NCBI RefSeq assembly: GCF_036416795.1
Contig: NZ_CP143867.1
Coordinates: 4,456,001 to 4,520,000, forward strand
Source: Bacteroides sp. MSB163
GTDB taxonomy: Bacteria > Bacteroidota > Bacteroidia > Bacteroidales > Bacteroidaceae
Reading direction: 5' to 3'
DNA: 64,000 bases
The translations under genes were made by a program, and so were the position numbers. The notes beneath the pieces were generated by a model, which worked only from the letters and a program-made list of their open reading frames with translations, was not told the DNA's origin and did not search any database. Every line of letters starts with the position of its first letter. Within the stretch, counting starts at the first letter, position 1. Positions 34,066 to 42,251 of the stretch are shown in pieces.

Positions 34066-35232
34066 ATGAGAAATGTAACTCTTATCCTCGACGACGGGAG
34101 CCGCTTCCACGGCAAGTCGTTTGGCTACGAAAAGCCGGTAGCGGGAGAGGTGGTTTTCAACACAGCCATGACGGGGTATCCCGAGAGCTTGACCGACCCT
34201 TCGTATGCCGGACAGTTGATGGCGCTCACTTATCCGTTGGTGGGCAATTACGGTGTGCCGCCTTTCACTATCGAACCGAATGGGCTGGCCACCTTTATGG
34301 AAAGCGAACGTATCCATGCGGAAGCCATCATTGTAAGTGATTATAGTGAGGACTTCAGCCATTGGAATGCAGCAGAAAGTCTTGCCGATTGGCTGAAGCG
34401 CGAACAAGTGCCGGGCATCACAGGTATCGATACGCGTGAGTTGACGAAGGTGCTCCGCGAACATGGCGTGATGATGGGGCGCATCGTTTTCGACATCGTC
34501 GAAAACGAAATTGACAATGGACAATTGACAATTGACAATTATGAGGACATCAATTATGTCGATAGGGTGAGTTGCAAAGAGATTATTGTATATAAAGGAA
34601 ATGAGTCTCGCCGTTTCAGCATTGATACCCCTGCAGCACAGCTTAATTGTCAATTGTCAACTGTCAATTGTCAATTGAAGCGCGTAGCGCTTCTCGATTG
34701 TGGAGTGAAGACCAATATTCTTCGTTGTCTGCTGAAGCGTGATGTGGAAGTCATCCGTGTGCCTTGGGATTATGATTTTAATGAACTGGAGTTCGACGGA
34801 CTTTTCATCAGTAACGGCCCGGGTGATCCGGATACCTGTGATGCTGCGGTGCAGAATATCCGTCGGGCAATGAAGAATGAAAAACTGCCTATTTTTGGTA
34901 TTTGCATGGGCAATCAGTTGCTGAGCAAGGCAGGAGGAGCAAAGATATACAAACTGAAATATGGTCATCGCAGTCATAATCAGCCGGTACGTATGGTGGG
35001 TACGGAGCGTTGCTTCATCACTTCGCAGAATCATGGTTATGCAGTGGACAACAATACGCTGACAGAAGATTGGGAACCGCTGTTCATCAATATGAACGAC
35101 GGGTCTAATGAGGGGATCAGACATAAACGGAATCCCTGGTTCTCTGCACAATTTCATCCGGAAGCTGCCAGCGGACCGACGGATACGGAGTTTTTGTTTG
35201 ATGAGTTCGTGAAGTTAATTACAAATTACTGA
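34066..35232 (+). CDS. carA: Carbamoyl-phosphate synthase, small (glutaminase) subunit
   Basis: 388 residues. The class I amidotransferase domain has Cys280 in FGICMGNQLL and His364/Glu366 in QFHPEAA. It feeds ammonia to CarB for carbamoyl phosphate (arginine and pyrimidines). Two linker segments are encoded by GACAATT/CAATTGT repeats: about residues 148-159 (IDNGQLTIDN) and 193-204 (LNCQLSTVNCQL). They keep the frame and fall between conserved blocks. The gene lies 116 bases after the purF-like gene and 84 before carB. Confidence 0.96.
   Translation: MRNVTLILDDGSRFHGKSFGYEKPVAGEVVFNTAMTGYPESLTDPSYAGQLMALTYPLVGNYGVPPFTIEPNGLATFMESERIHAEAIIVSDYSEDFSHWNAAESLADWLKREQVPGITGIDTRELTKVLREHGVMMGRIVFDIVENEIDNGQLTIDNYEDINYVDRVSCKEIIVYKGNESRRFSIDTPAAQLNCQLSTVNCQLKRVALLDCGVKTNILRCLLKRDVEVIRVPWDYDFNELEFDGLFISNGPGDPDTCDAAVQNIRRAMKNEKLPIFGICMGNQLLSKAGGAKIYKLKYGHRSHNQPVRMVGTERCFITSQNHGYAVDNNTLTEDWEPLFINMNDGSNEGIRHKRNPWFSAQFHPEAASGPTDTEFLFDEFVKLITNY
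34509..34540. repeat. GACAATT heptamer array inside carA
   Basis: Repeats of GACAATT run in-frame through the carA coding sequence and add roughly ten residues between conserved blocks. Its inverted partner lies about 100 bases downstream in the same gene. Confidence 0.8.
34644..34677. repeat. CAATTGT heptamer array inside carA (inverted partner)
   Basis: Units AATTGTC, AATTGTC, AACTGTC, AATTGTC and AATT run in exact 7-base register. The block is complementary to the array at 34509, so the carA mRNA can form a long hairpin here. It is translated as LNCQLSTVNCQL. Confidence 0.85.
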
Positions 35233-35313
35233 TTACAAATTACTTGTTTGTAATGGGTAATTAGTCATTTGTGATTTTTGAAAGTAATTTGTAATTAGTA
35301 ATTAATAATTATT
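35220..35313. repeat. GTAATTA heptamer patch in the carA-carB gap
   Basis: The carA-carB gap is filled with GTAATTA/ATTACAAA-type units, the last part in 7-base register (GTAATTA, GTAATTA, ATAATTA). Both orientations occur, so it can fold on itself. Confidence 0.7.
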
Positions 35314-35316
35314 GAC

Positions 35317-38300
35317 GTGAAAGAAAACAATATAAAGAAAGTCCTGCTACTCGGTTCCGGTGCACTGAAAATCGGGGAGGCAGGTGAGTTCGACTACTCC
35401 GGCAGCCAGGCACTCAAAGCCTTGAAAGAAGAAGGTATCTACACCGTTCTTATCAATCCGAACATCGCTACCGTGCAGACTTCGGAAGGCGTTGCCGACC
35501 AGATTTACTTCCTGCCTGTCACTCCTTATTTTGTAGAGAAAGTTATCGAAAAAGAACGTCCGGATGGTGTTATGCTCGCTTTTGGCGGACAGACGGCACT
35601 GAACTGCGGTGTCGACCTTTACAAAGGTGGAGTTTTTGAGAAATACGGCGTAAAAGTTCTCGGTACTCCCGTACAAGCCATTATCGATACGGAAGACCGT
35701 GAGATTTTTGTGCATAAGCTGAATGAAATCAACGTAAAGACTATTAAGAGTGAAGCCGTAGAAAACGCCATTGACGCTCGTCGTGCTGCTGCCGAATTGG
35801 GTTATCCGGTGATTGTCCGCGCTGCATACGCGCTTGGTGGACTGGGTTCCGGCTTCTGTGACAATGAAGAAGAACTGGATGTGCTGGTTGAGAAAGCTTT
35901 CTCCTTCTCCCCGCAGGTGCTTGTAGAAAAATCCTTGCGTGGATGGAAAGAAGTGGAGTATGAGGTGGTGCGCGACCGCTTCGACAACTGTATCACCGTC
36001 TGCAACATGGAGAACTTCGACCCGCTGGGCATCCATACGGGAGAGTCCATCGTTATCGCTCCGTCACAGACGCTCAGTAACTCCGATTATCATAAGTTGC
36101 GCGAACTTGCTATCCGTATCATTCGCCACATCGGTATTGTAGGAGAATGTAATGTGCAGTATGCTTATGATCCTGAAAGTGAAGATTATAGAGTGATAGA
36201 AGTAAATGCCCGCTTGAGCCGTTCTTCTGCTCTGGCGTCTAAAGCTACGGGGTATCCGCTTGCTTTCGTTGCTGCAAAACTCGGTCTTGGCTACGGATTA
36301 TTCGACCTGAAGAATTCTGTAACAAAAACCACAAGTGCTTTCTTTGAACCTGCATTGGACTATGTGGTCTGCAAAATACCCCGTTGGGATTTGGGTAAGT
36401 TCCATGGTGTAGACAAGGAACTGGGTTCCAGCATGAAGTCCGTAGGCGAGGTAATGGCCATCGGCCGTACTTTTGAAGAAGCCATTCAGAAAGGCCTGCG
36501 TATGATAGGACAGGGGATGCATGGTTTCGTGGAAAATAAGGAACTTGTTATTTCTGATATAGACAAGGCGCTCCGTGAACCGACGGACAAGCGTATTTTC
36601 GTCATATCCAAAGCTTTCCGTGCCGGATATACCGTTGATCAGGTGCACGAACTGACGAAGATCGATAAGTGGTTCCTGGAGAAGCTGATGAATATCATGA
36701 ACACCAGCAAAGAGCTGCACGCATTAAATGAGGAATTAAGAATTTCTTCATTATCTACCGAGCTGCTGCGTAAAGCCAAGGTACAAGGTTTCTCCGATTT
36801 CCAGATAGCCCGTGCCATCGGTTATGAAGGAGACATGGAAGACGGTATCCTCTATGTACGCAATTATCGTAAAAGCGTTGGCATTGTCCCTGTGGTGAAG
36901 CAAATAGACACTCTTGCTGCCGAATATCCTGCACAGACTAATTACCTGTATCTGACGTATAGTGGCATCACTAATGATGTTCATTACCTCGGCGACCGAA
37001 AATCCATCGTTGTACTCGGTTCCGGTGCGTATCGTATCGGGTCTTCCGTAGAGTTTGACTGGTGCGGTGTGCAGGCACTGAATACCATTCGTAAAGAGGG
37101 GTATCGCAGCGTTATGATCAACTATAATCCCGAAACTGTATCTACGGACTACGATATGTGCGACCGCCTCTACTTCGACGAACTTACCTTCGAACGGGTA
37201 ATGGATATCCTTGAACTGGAAAATCCGCACGGGGTGATTGTTTCCACCGGTGGTCAGATACCGAATAACCTTGCCCTGCGTCTGGATGCGCAGAAGGTGC
37301 CTATACTCGGTACTTCCGCCAAAAGCATAGACAATGCCGAAGACCGTGAGAAGTTCTCTGCCATGCTGGACCGTATCGGTGTAGACCAGCCTCGCTGGCG
37401 CGAGCTTACGAGCATGGACGACATCAACGAGTTTGTGGAAGAAGTGGGTTTCCCGGTACTTGTGCGTCCGTCATACGTGCTTTCAGGTGCTGCAATGAAC
37501 GTTTGTTCCAATCAGGAAGAATTGGAACGTTTCCTGCAACTTGCAGCCAATGTATCGAAGAAACATCCTGTGGTAGTCAGCCAGTTTATTGAACATGCCA
37601 AGGAGGTGGAAATGGATGCCGTGGCACGGAACGGAGAGATCGTGGCTTATGCCATCTCCGAACATATCGAGTTTGCTGGTGTGCACTCCGGTGATGCAAC
37701 CATCCAGTTCCCGCCACAGAAGCTTTATGTGGAGACAGTACGCCGTATTAAGCGTATCAGCCGTGAGATTGCACGGGAGTTGAATATCTCCGGTCCGTTC
37801 AATATCCAATATCTGGCCCGTGAGAATGATATTAAGGTGATTGAGTGTAACTTGCGCGCTTCGCGTAGTTTCCCGTTCGTCAGCAAGGTGTTGAAGATAA
37901 ATCTGATTGAACTGGCTACGAAAGTCATGCTGGGGCTTCCGGTGGAGAAGCCGAACAAGAATCTCTTTGAACTGGATTATGTAGGCATCAAGGCAAGCCA
38001 GTTCTCTTTCAATCGTTTGCAAAAAGCGGATCCGGTGTTGGGTGTGGATATGGCGTCTACAGGCGAGGTTGGTTGTATTGGAAGCGATACCTCCTGCGCT
38101 GTGCTGAAAGCCATGCTCTCAGTTGGTTACCGTATTCCGAAGAAGAATATCCTGCTTTCTACCGGTACACCGAAACAGAAAGTGGAAATGCTTTCCGCTG
38201 CCCGCCTGCTTCAGCAAAAAGGGTATAAGCTCTTTGCAACGGGAGGTACCAGTAAGTTCCTTACGGAAAACGGGGTGGAGAATACGCAGGTGTATTGGCC

Positions 38301-38547
38301 CAGTGAGACTAACCAACAGCCGCAAGCGTTGGATATGCTGCACAAAAAGGAGATCGACATGGTGGTGAATATTCCGAAGAACCTCACTGCGGGTGAGTTG
38401 AGCAACGGATATAAGATTCGTCGTGCCGCCATCGACCTGAATGTTCCGCTGATTACGAATGCTCGCCTGGCAAGTGCTTTTATCAATGCTTTCTGTACGA
38501 TGACGCTGGATGATCTGGCAATTAAATCGTGGGCGGAGTATAAATAA
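35317..38547 (+). CDS. carB: Carbamoyl-phosphate synthase, large subunit
   Basis: 1076 residues, starting with GTG (protein start KENNIKKVLLLGSGALKIGEAGEFDYSGSQ). It has two ATP-grasp halves, each beginning with an LGSGxxxIG element, and a C-terminal MGS-like allosteric domain (TGTPKQKVEMLSAARLL). It makes carbamoyl phosphate from bicarbonate, ammonia and two ATP. Near residues 471-480 a stretch NEELRISSL is encoded by AATGAAG-like heptamers and sits in the oligomerisation region between the halves, probably a repeat-derived loop. A terminator follows. Confidence 0.97.
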   Translation: MKENNIKKVLLLGSGALKIGEAGEFDYSGSQALKALKEEGIYTVLINPNIATVQTSEGVADQIYFLPVTPYFVEKVIEKERPDGVMLAFGGQTALNCGVDLYKGGVFEKYGVKVLGTPVQAIIDTEDREIFVHKLNEINVKTIKSEAVENAIDARRAAAELGYPVIVRAAYALGGLGSGFCDNEEELDVLVEKAFSFSPQVLVEKSLRGWKEVEYEVVRDRFDNCITVCNMENFDPLGIHTGESIVIAPSQTLSNSDYHKLRELAIRIIRHIGIVGECNVQYAYDPESEDYRVIEVNARLSRSSALASKATGYPLAFVAAKLGLGYGLFDLKNSVTKTTSAFFEPALDYVVCKIPRWDLGKFHGVDKELGSSMKSVGEVMAIGRTFEEAIQKGLRMIGQGMHGFVENKELVISDIDKALREPTDKRIFVISKAFRAGYTVDQVHELTKIDKWFLEKLMNIMNTSKELHALNEELRISSLSTELLRKAKVQGFSDFQIARAIGYEGDMEDGILYVRNYRKSVGIVPVVKQIDTLAAEYPAQTNYLYLTYSGITNDVHYLGDRKSIVVLGSGAYRIGSSVEFDWCGVQALNTIRKEGYRSVMINYNPETVSTDYDMCDRLYFDELTFERVMDILELENPHGVIVSTGGQIPNNLALRLDAQKVPILGTSAKSIDNAEDREKFSAMLDRIGVDQPRWRELTSMDDINEFVEEVGFPVLVRPSYVLSGAAMNVCSNQEELERFLQLAANVSKKHPVVVSQFIEHAKEVEMDAVARNGEIVAYAISEHIEFAGVHSGDATIQFPPQKLYVETVRRIKRISREIARELNISGPFNIQYLARENDIKVIECNLRASRSFPFVSKVLKINLIELATKVMLGLPVEKPNKNLFELDYVGIKASQFSFNRLQKADPVLGVDMASTGEVGCIGSDTSCAVLKAMLSVGYRIPKKNILLSTGTPKQKVEMLSAARLLQQKGYKLFATGGTSKFLTENGVENTQVYWPSETNQQPQALDMLHKKEIDMVVNIPKNLTAGELSNGYKIRRAAIDLNVPLITNARLASAFINAFCTMTLDDLAIKSWAEYK
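36727..36753. repeat. AATGAAG-like heptamers inside carB
   Basis: AATGAGG and AATTAAG in register, then an inverted TTCTTCATTA. The unit is the same as in the trpB-trpE and dapF-dapL arrays, here read in-frame as part of CarB. Confidence 0.6.
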
Positions 38548-38570
38548 TCTCTGTATAACAAAGTGATAGC

Positions 38571-38612
38571 GCCTCGTTACATTGCAAAGATGTAACGGGG
38601 CTTTTGCTTTTT
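38571..38612 (+). terminator. Intrinsic terminator after carB
   Basis: GCCTCGTTACAT (38571-38582) pairs with ATGTAACGGGGC (38590-38601), one wobble, followed by TTTTGCTTTTT. It closes the glmS/purF/carAB run and separates it from the fucose operon. Confidence 0.88.
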
Positions 38613-38662
38613 ATATGCTGCAAAACATATTCCTATTTCTTGCTGATTCAGAATAAATAATC

Positions 38663-38691
38663 TTTCTTTGCACCAGCACAGTTCAGCACAG
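38663..38691 (+). promoter_or_regulatory. fucR promoter -7 box and candidate FucR operator 1
   Basis: TTTCTTTG (38663-38670), one mismatch from TAnnTTTG, is followed at once by CAGCACAGTTCAGCACAG (38674-38691). The second element contains a direct repeat CAGCACAG/CAGCACAG at a 10-base step and recurs with one change upstream of fucI. Its place over the probable start site suggests repression by FucR of its own gene. Confidence 0.7.
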
Positions 38692-38734
38692 TTTCCTGTG
38701 CCATCCTTACTTTGATTAAACCTGTATACGCAAT

Positions 38735-39715
38735 ATGAAAACAATTTTCGGGCAACAAACGACGAAGGTAAAACAACTGGCCGATTTGATCAGTCAGGAC
38801 ATTTCCATGGGACGTTACAAGACGGATACCGCCCTGCCTTCCATCAATCAGCTGAGCCACGATTATAAAGTTTCCCGCGACACGGTTTTTAAAGCTTTTA
38901 TTGATCTGAAGGAGCGGGGGATTATCGACTCTACTCCTGGTAAAGGTTACTATGTGGTGAATCGCCAGAAAAATATCCTGTTGCTTCTCGATGAATATTC
39001 ACCCTTTAAAGATACGCTGTATAACAGTATCATCCGCCGCCTTTCCACGCGTTATAAGGTAGACCTGTGGTTTCATCAGTATAACGAAGCATTGTTCAAT
39101 GCTATTCTTCGCGATTCCATTGGCCGTTATAATAAGTACGTGGTAATGAACTTCGATAATGAAAAGATTTCTCCTTATCTCTATAAGATAGACTCTTTCC
39201 GCCTGTTGCTGCTTGATTTCGGGCAGTTTGATAAGCGGGAATATTCATATATCTGTCAGGACTTCGGTGAAGCCTTTTACGCAGCTATGGTTCAATTGTC
39301 GGATAGGTTGCAGAACTATCGCAAGCTTATCCTGTTTCTGGCACGGGAAAGTAAGCATCCCAAGGAGACGTGCGATTATTTCAGGAAGTATTGCGCGGAT
39401 CATCAATTGGAATGTGAGGTAATAGAGACTTTGGACGACAGGGAAGTTCATTCCGGTGAAGCCTATATTGCCATCCGTCAGGTGGATGTGGTGGAGATTG
39501 TGAAGAAGAGCCGTGCGGCAGGTTTGACGTGTGGCGTTGATTTCGGCTTGATAGCCTATAATGATACGCCGGCTTATGAAGTGATTGATAAGGGAATAAC
39601 AGTGATGAGTGTTGATTGGCAAAAGATGGGAATCCTGACGGCAGATTTCATCTTGAGTGGCAAACCCATACAGGTTTGTCTGCCGACGGAAGTAAATTTA
39701 AGAGGCTCTTTATAG
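38735..39715 (+). CDS. fucR: GntR-type transcriptional regulator of the fucose operon
   Basis: 326 residues. An N-terminal winged helix-turn-helix of the GntR type lies at about 12-75 (LPSINQLSHDYKVSRDTVFKAFIDLKERGII, then STPGKGYYV). The remainder resembles a LacI-type periplasmic-binding domain and would hold the effector. The order fucR-fucI-fucA-fucK-mutarotase-fucP matches the known Bacteroides fucRIAKXP locus, in which FucR represses the operon and L-fucose relieves this. Candidate operators are present before fucR and fucI. Confidence 0.92.
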   Translation: MKTIFGQQTTKVKQLADLISQDISMGRYKTDTALPSINQLSHDYKVSRDTVFKAFIDLKERGIIDSTPGKGYYVVNRQKNILLLLDEYSPFKDTLYNSIIRRLSTRYKVDLWFHQYNEALFNAILRDSIGRYNKYVVMNFDNEKISPYLYKIDSFRLLLLDFGQFDKREYSYICQDFGEAFYAAMVQLSDRLQNYRKLILFLARESKHPKETCDYFRKYCADHQLECEVIETLDDREVHSGEAYIAIRQVDVVEIVKKSRAAGLTCGVDFGLIAYNDTPAYEVIDKGITVMSVDWQKMGILTADFILSGKPIQVCLPTEVNLRGSL

Positions 39716-39736
39716 CCTTTTTTTATAAACTGGTTT

Positions 39737-39754
39737 CAGCACAGTTCAGCATAG
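39737..39754 (+). promoter_or_regulatory. Candidate FucR operator 2 (upstream of fucI)
   Basis: CAGCACAGTTCAGCATAG differs in one base from the element at 38674-38691. It lies 32 bases upstream of the fucI start and 21 bases after the fucR stop. I see no other copy in the window. Confidence 0.75.
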
Positions 39755-39786
39755 ATGATGTTTTATTAACCAAATATAATGATAGC

Positions 39787-41559
39787 ATGAAAAAGTATCC
39801 GAAAATCGGGATTCGTCCCACTATCGACGGCCGCCAGGGTGGCGTACGTGAAAGCCTTGAAGAAAAGACAATGAATCTGGCTAAAGCAGTAGCCGAGTTG
39901 ATCACCAGTAACTTGAAGAATGGTGACGGAAGTCCGGTGGAGTGTGTGATTTCAGACAGTACCATCGGTCGCGTAGCCGAAAGCGCGGCTTGTGCCGAGA
40001 AGTTTGAACGCGAAGGTGTGGGGTCTACTATCACAGTGACTTCTTGCTGGTGCTATGGTGCCGAGACTATGGACATGAATCCGTATTATCCGAAAGCTGT
40101 TTGGGGATTTAACGGTACGGAACGTCCGGGAGCTGTATATCTGGCAGCTGTACTGGCAGGACATGCACAAAAAGGATTACCTGCTTTTGGCATTTACGGA
40201 CGTGATGTGCAGGATCTGGATGACAATTCCATTCCTGCCGACGTTGCAGAAAAACTGCTTCGCTTTGCACGTGCCGCACAGGCAGTAGCAACCATGCGCG
40301 GAAAATCTTATCTGTCGATGGGTAGCGTATCTATGGGTATTGCCGGTTCTATTGTGAATCCGGATTTCTTCCAGGAATATCTGGGCATCCGTTGCGAATC
40401 TGTAGACCTGACTGAAATTATCCGTCGCATGACTGAAGGTATCTATGATAAGGAAGAGTTTGCTAAAGCGATGGCATGGACAGAAAAGTATTGCAAGAAA
40501 AATGAGGGCAAGGATTTCAATATCCCCGCAAAGACCAAGACCCGTGAGCAAAAAGACGAAGATTGGGAGTTTATTGTGAAGATGACCCTTATCATGCGCG
40601 ACCTTATACAAGGTAATCCGAAACTTCGCGAAATGGGATTCAAGGAAGAAGCACTTGGACACAACGCCATTGCCGCCGGTTTCCAGGGACAACGCCAATG
40701 GACGGATTTTTATCCGAATGGTGACTACTCCGAAGCTCTGCTGAATACTTCTTTCGACTGGAACGGTATCCGTGAAGCATACGTAGTAGCTACTGAAAAC
40801 GATGCCTGCAACGGTGTAGCCATGCTCTTCGGCCATTTGCTGACAAACCGTGCACAGATATTCTCTGACGTGCGTACATATTGGAGTCCTGAAGCTGTGA
40901 AACGTGTTACGGGTAAGGAATTGACCGGTTTGGCAGCTAATGGCATTATTCATCTGATTAACTCCGGTGCTACCACTCTGGACGGTACAGGCCAGCAAAC
41001 AAATGCACAGGGTGAACCTGCCATGAAACCTCATTGGGAAATCTCCGAGGTTGAAATGGAGAAATGTCTTGAAGCTACCACCTGGTATCCAGCTAACCGT
41101 GATTATTTCCGTGGCGGTGGTTTCTCTTCCAACTTCCTGTCTAAAGGCGGCATGCCTGTGACGATGAGCCGTCTGAATCTGGTAAAAGGCCTCGGTCCCG
41201 TGCTCCAGATTGCTGAGGGATGGACGGTAGAGATTGATCCGGAAGTTCACAAGCTGCTGGATGAACGTACGGACCGTACTTGGCCTACTACCTGGTTTGT
41301 GCCCCGTCTTTGTGATAAACCGGCATTTGAAGATGTGTACTCGGTAATGAATAACTGGGGAGCCAATCATGGTGCTATCAGTTACGGACATATCGGTCAG
41401 GATTTGATTACGCTGGCTTCCATGCTTCGTATTCCTGTTTGTATGCACAATGTGGATGAGAAGAAGATATTCCGTCCTGCTGCTTGGAATGCATTCGGTA
41501 TGGATAAAGAGGGAGCTGATTACAGAGCTTGCACAACGTACGGACCAATCTATAAATAG
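39787..41559 (+). CDS. fucI: L-fucose isomerase
   Basis: 590 residues from the ATG at 39787 (MKKYPKIGIRPTIDGRQGGVRESLEE); the E. coli enzyme has 591. The open frame extends 57 codons upstream, but that part overlaps fucR and operator 2. It converts L-fucose to L-fuculose using Mn. Conserved segments include SCWCYGAETMDMNP, MGIAGSIVNPDFFQEYLGIRCESVDLTEIIRR and the late NNWGANHGAISYGHIG. The latter contains a likely metal-site His. Confidence 0.97.
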   Translation: MKKYPKIGIRPTIDGRQGGVRESLEEKTMNLAKAVAELITSNLKNGDGSPVECVISDSTIGRVAESAACAEKFEREGVGSTITVTSCWCYGAETMDMNPYYPKAVWGFNGTERPGAVYLAAVLAGHAQKGLPAFGIYGRDVQDLDDNSIPADVAEKLLRFARAAQAVATMRGKSYLSMGSVSMGIAGSIVNPDFFQEYLGIRCESVDLTEIIRRMTEGIYDKEEFAKAMAWTEKYCKKNEGKDFNIPAKTKTREQKDEDWEFIVKMTLIMRDLIQGNPKLREMGFKEEALGHNAIAAGFQGQRQWTDFYPNGDYSEALLNTSFDWNGIREAYVVATENDACNGVAMLFGHLLTNRAQIFSDVRTYWSPEAVKRVTGKELTGLAANGIIHLINSGATTLDGTGQQTNAQGEPAMKPHWEISEVEMEKCLEATTWYPANRDYFRGGGFSSNFLSKGGMPVTMSRLNLVKGLGPVLQIAEGWTVEIDPEVHKLLDERTDRTWPTTWFVPRLCDKPAFEDVYSVMNNWGANHGAISYGHIGQDLITLASMLRIPVCMHNVDEKKIFRPAAWNAFGMDKEGADYRACTTYGPIYK

Positions 41560-41612
41560 ATACTTCTCTATAATACCTGATATACTAATAATTACTATTT
41601 GATAAACAAAAC

Positions 41613-42251
41613 ATGATAACAAACGATCACATAGAACAATTCATTGCCCAAGCACATCGGGTAGGAGATGCCGGATTGACAATATGCAGTAGCGGCAATA
41701 TCTCCTGGCGCATTGGTGACGAAGTCCTGCTTTCCGGAACAGGTTCATGGGTACCTTCTCTGCCTAAAGAAAAAGTAGCTGTCTGCCGCCTTTCCACAGG
41801 AGAAGTATTGAATGGAGTGAAACCCTCTATGGAGAGCGGTTTCCATCTGGGAGTACTTCGTGAGCGTCCGGATGTGAATGTAGTCCTGCATTTCCAGTCA
41901 CACTATGCCACGGCTGTGGCATGTATGAAGAATCGTCCTGCGAACTTCAACGTAACAGCGGAGATCCCCTGTCATGTGGGAAGTGAGATTCCGGTAGTTC
42001 CTTACTATCGTCCGGGATCGAAAGAATTGGCACAGGGAGTGATTGATGCTCTGAAAGATCATAATTCCGTCCTCTTGTTGAAACATGGGCAGGTGGTGTG
42101 TGGCAAGGACTTCGACCAGGCTTTTGAACGCGCTATGTTCTTTGAAATGGCATGCCGCATCATTATCCAGTCCGGAGGAAACTACACCGTACTTACTCCT
42201 GAAGAGATCGATGATCTTGAAACATACATTTTAGGAAAGAAGACTAAATGA
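41613..42251 (+). CDS. fucA: L-fuculose-1-phosphate aldolase
   Basis: 212 residues, class II aldolase/adducin family. It splits fuculose 1-phosphate into DHAP and L-lactaldehyde. Zn-site residues are in VLHFQSHYAT and in LLKHGQVV, and the catalytic Glu is likely in SMESGFHLG. Its stop codon overlaps the start of fucK (ATGATGA), so the two are coupled. Position in the operon separates it from rhamnulose or ribulose phosphate aldolases. Confidence 0.94.
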   Translation: MITNDHIEQFIAQAHRVGDAGLTICSSGNISWRIGDEVLLSGTGSWVPSLPKEKVAVCRLSTGEVLNGVKPSMESGFHLGVLRERPDVNVVLHFQSHYATAVACMKNRPANFNVTAEIPCHVGSEIPVVPYYRPGSKELAQGVIDALKDHNSVLLLKHGQVVCGKDFDQAFERAMFFEMACRIIIQSGGNYTVLTPEEIDDLETYILGKKTK

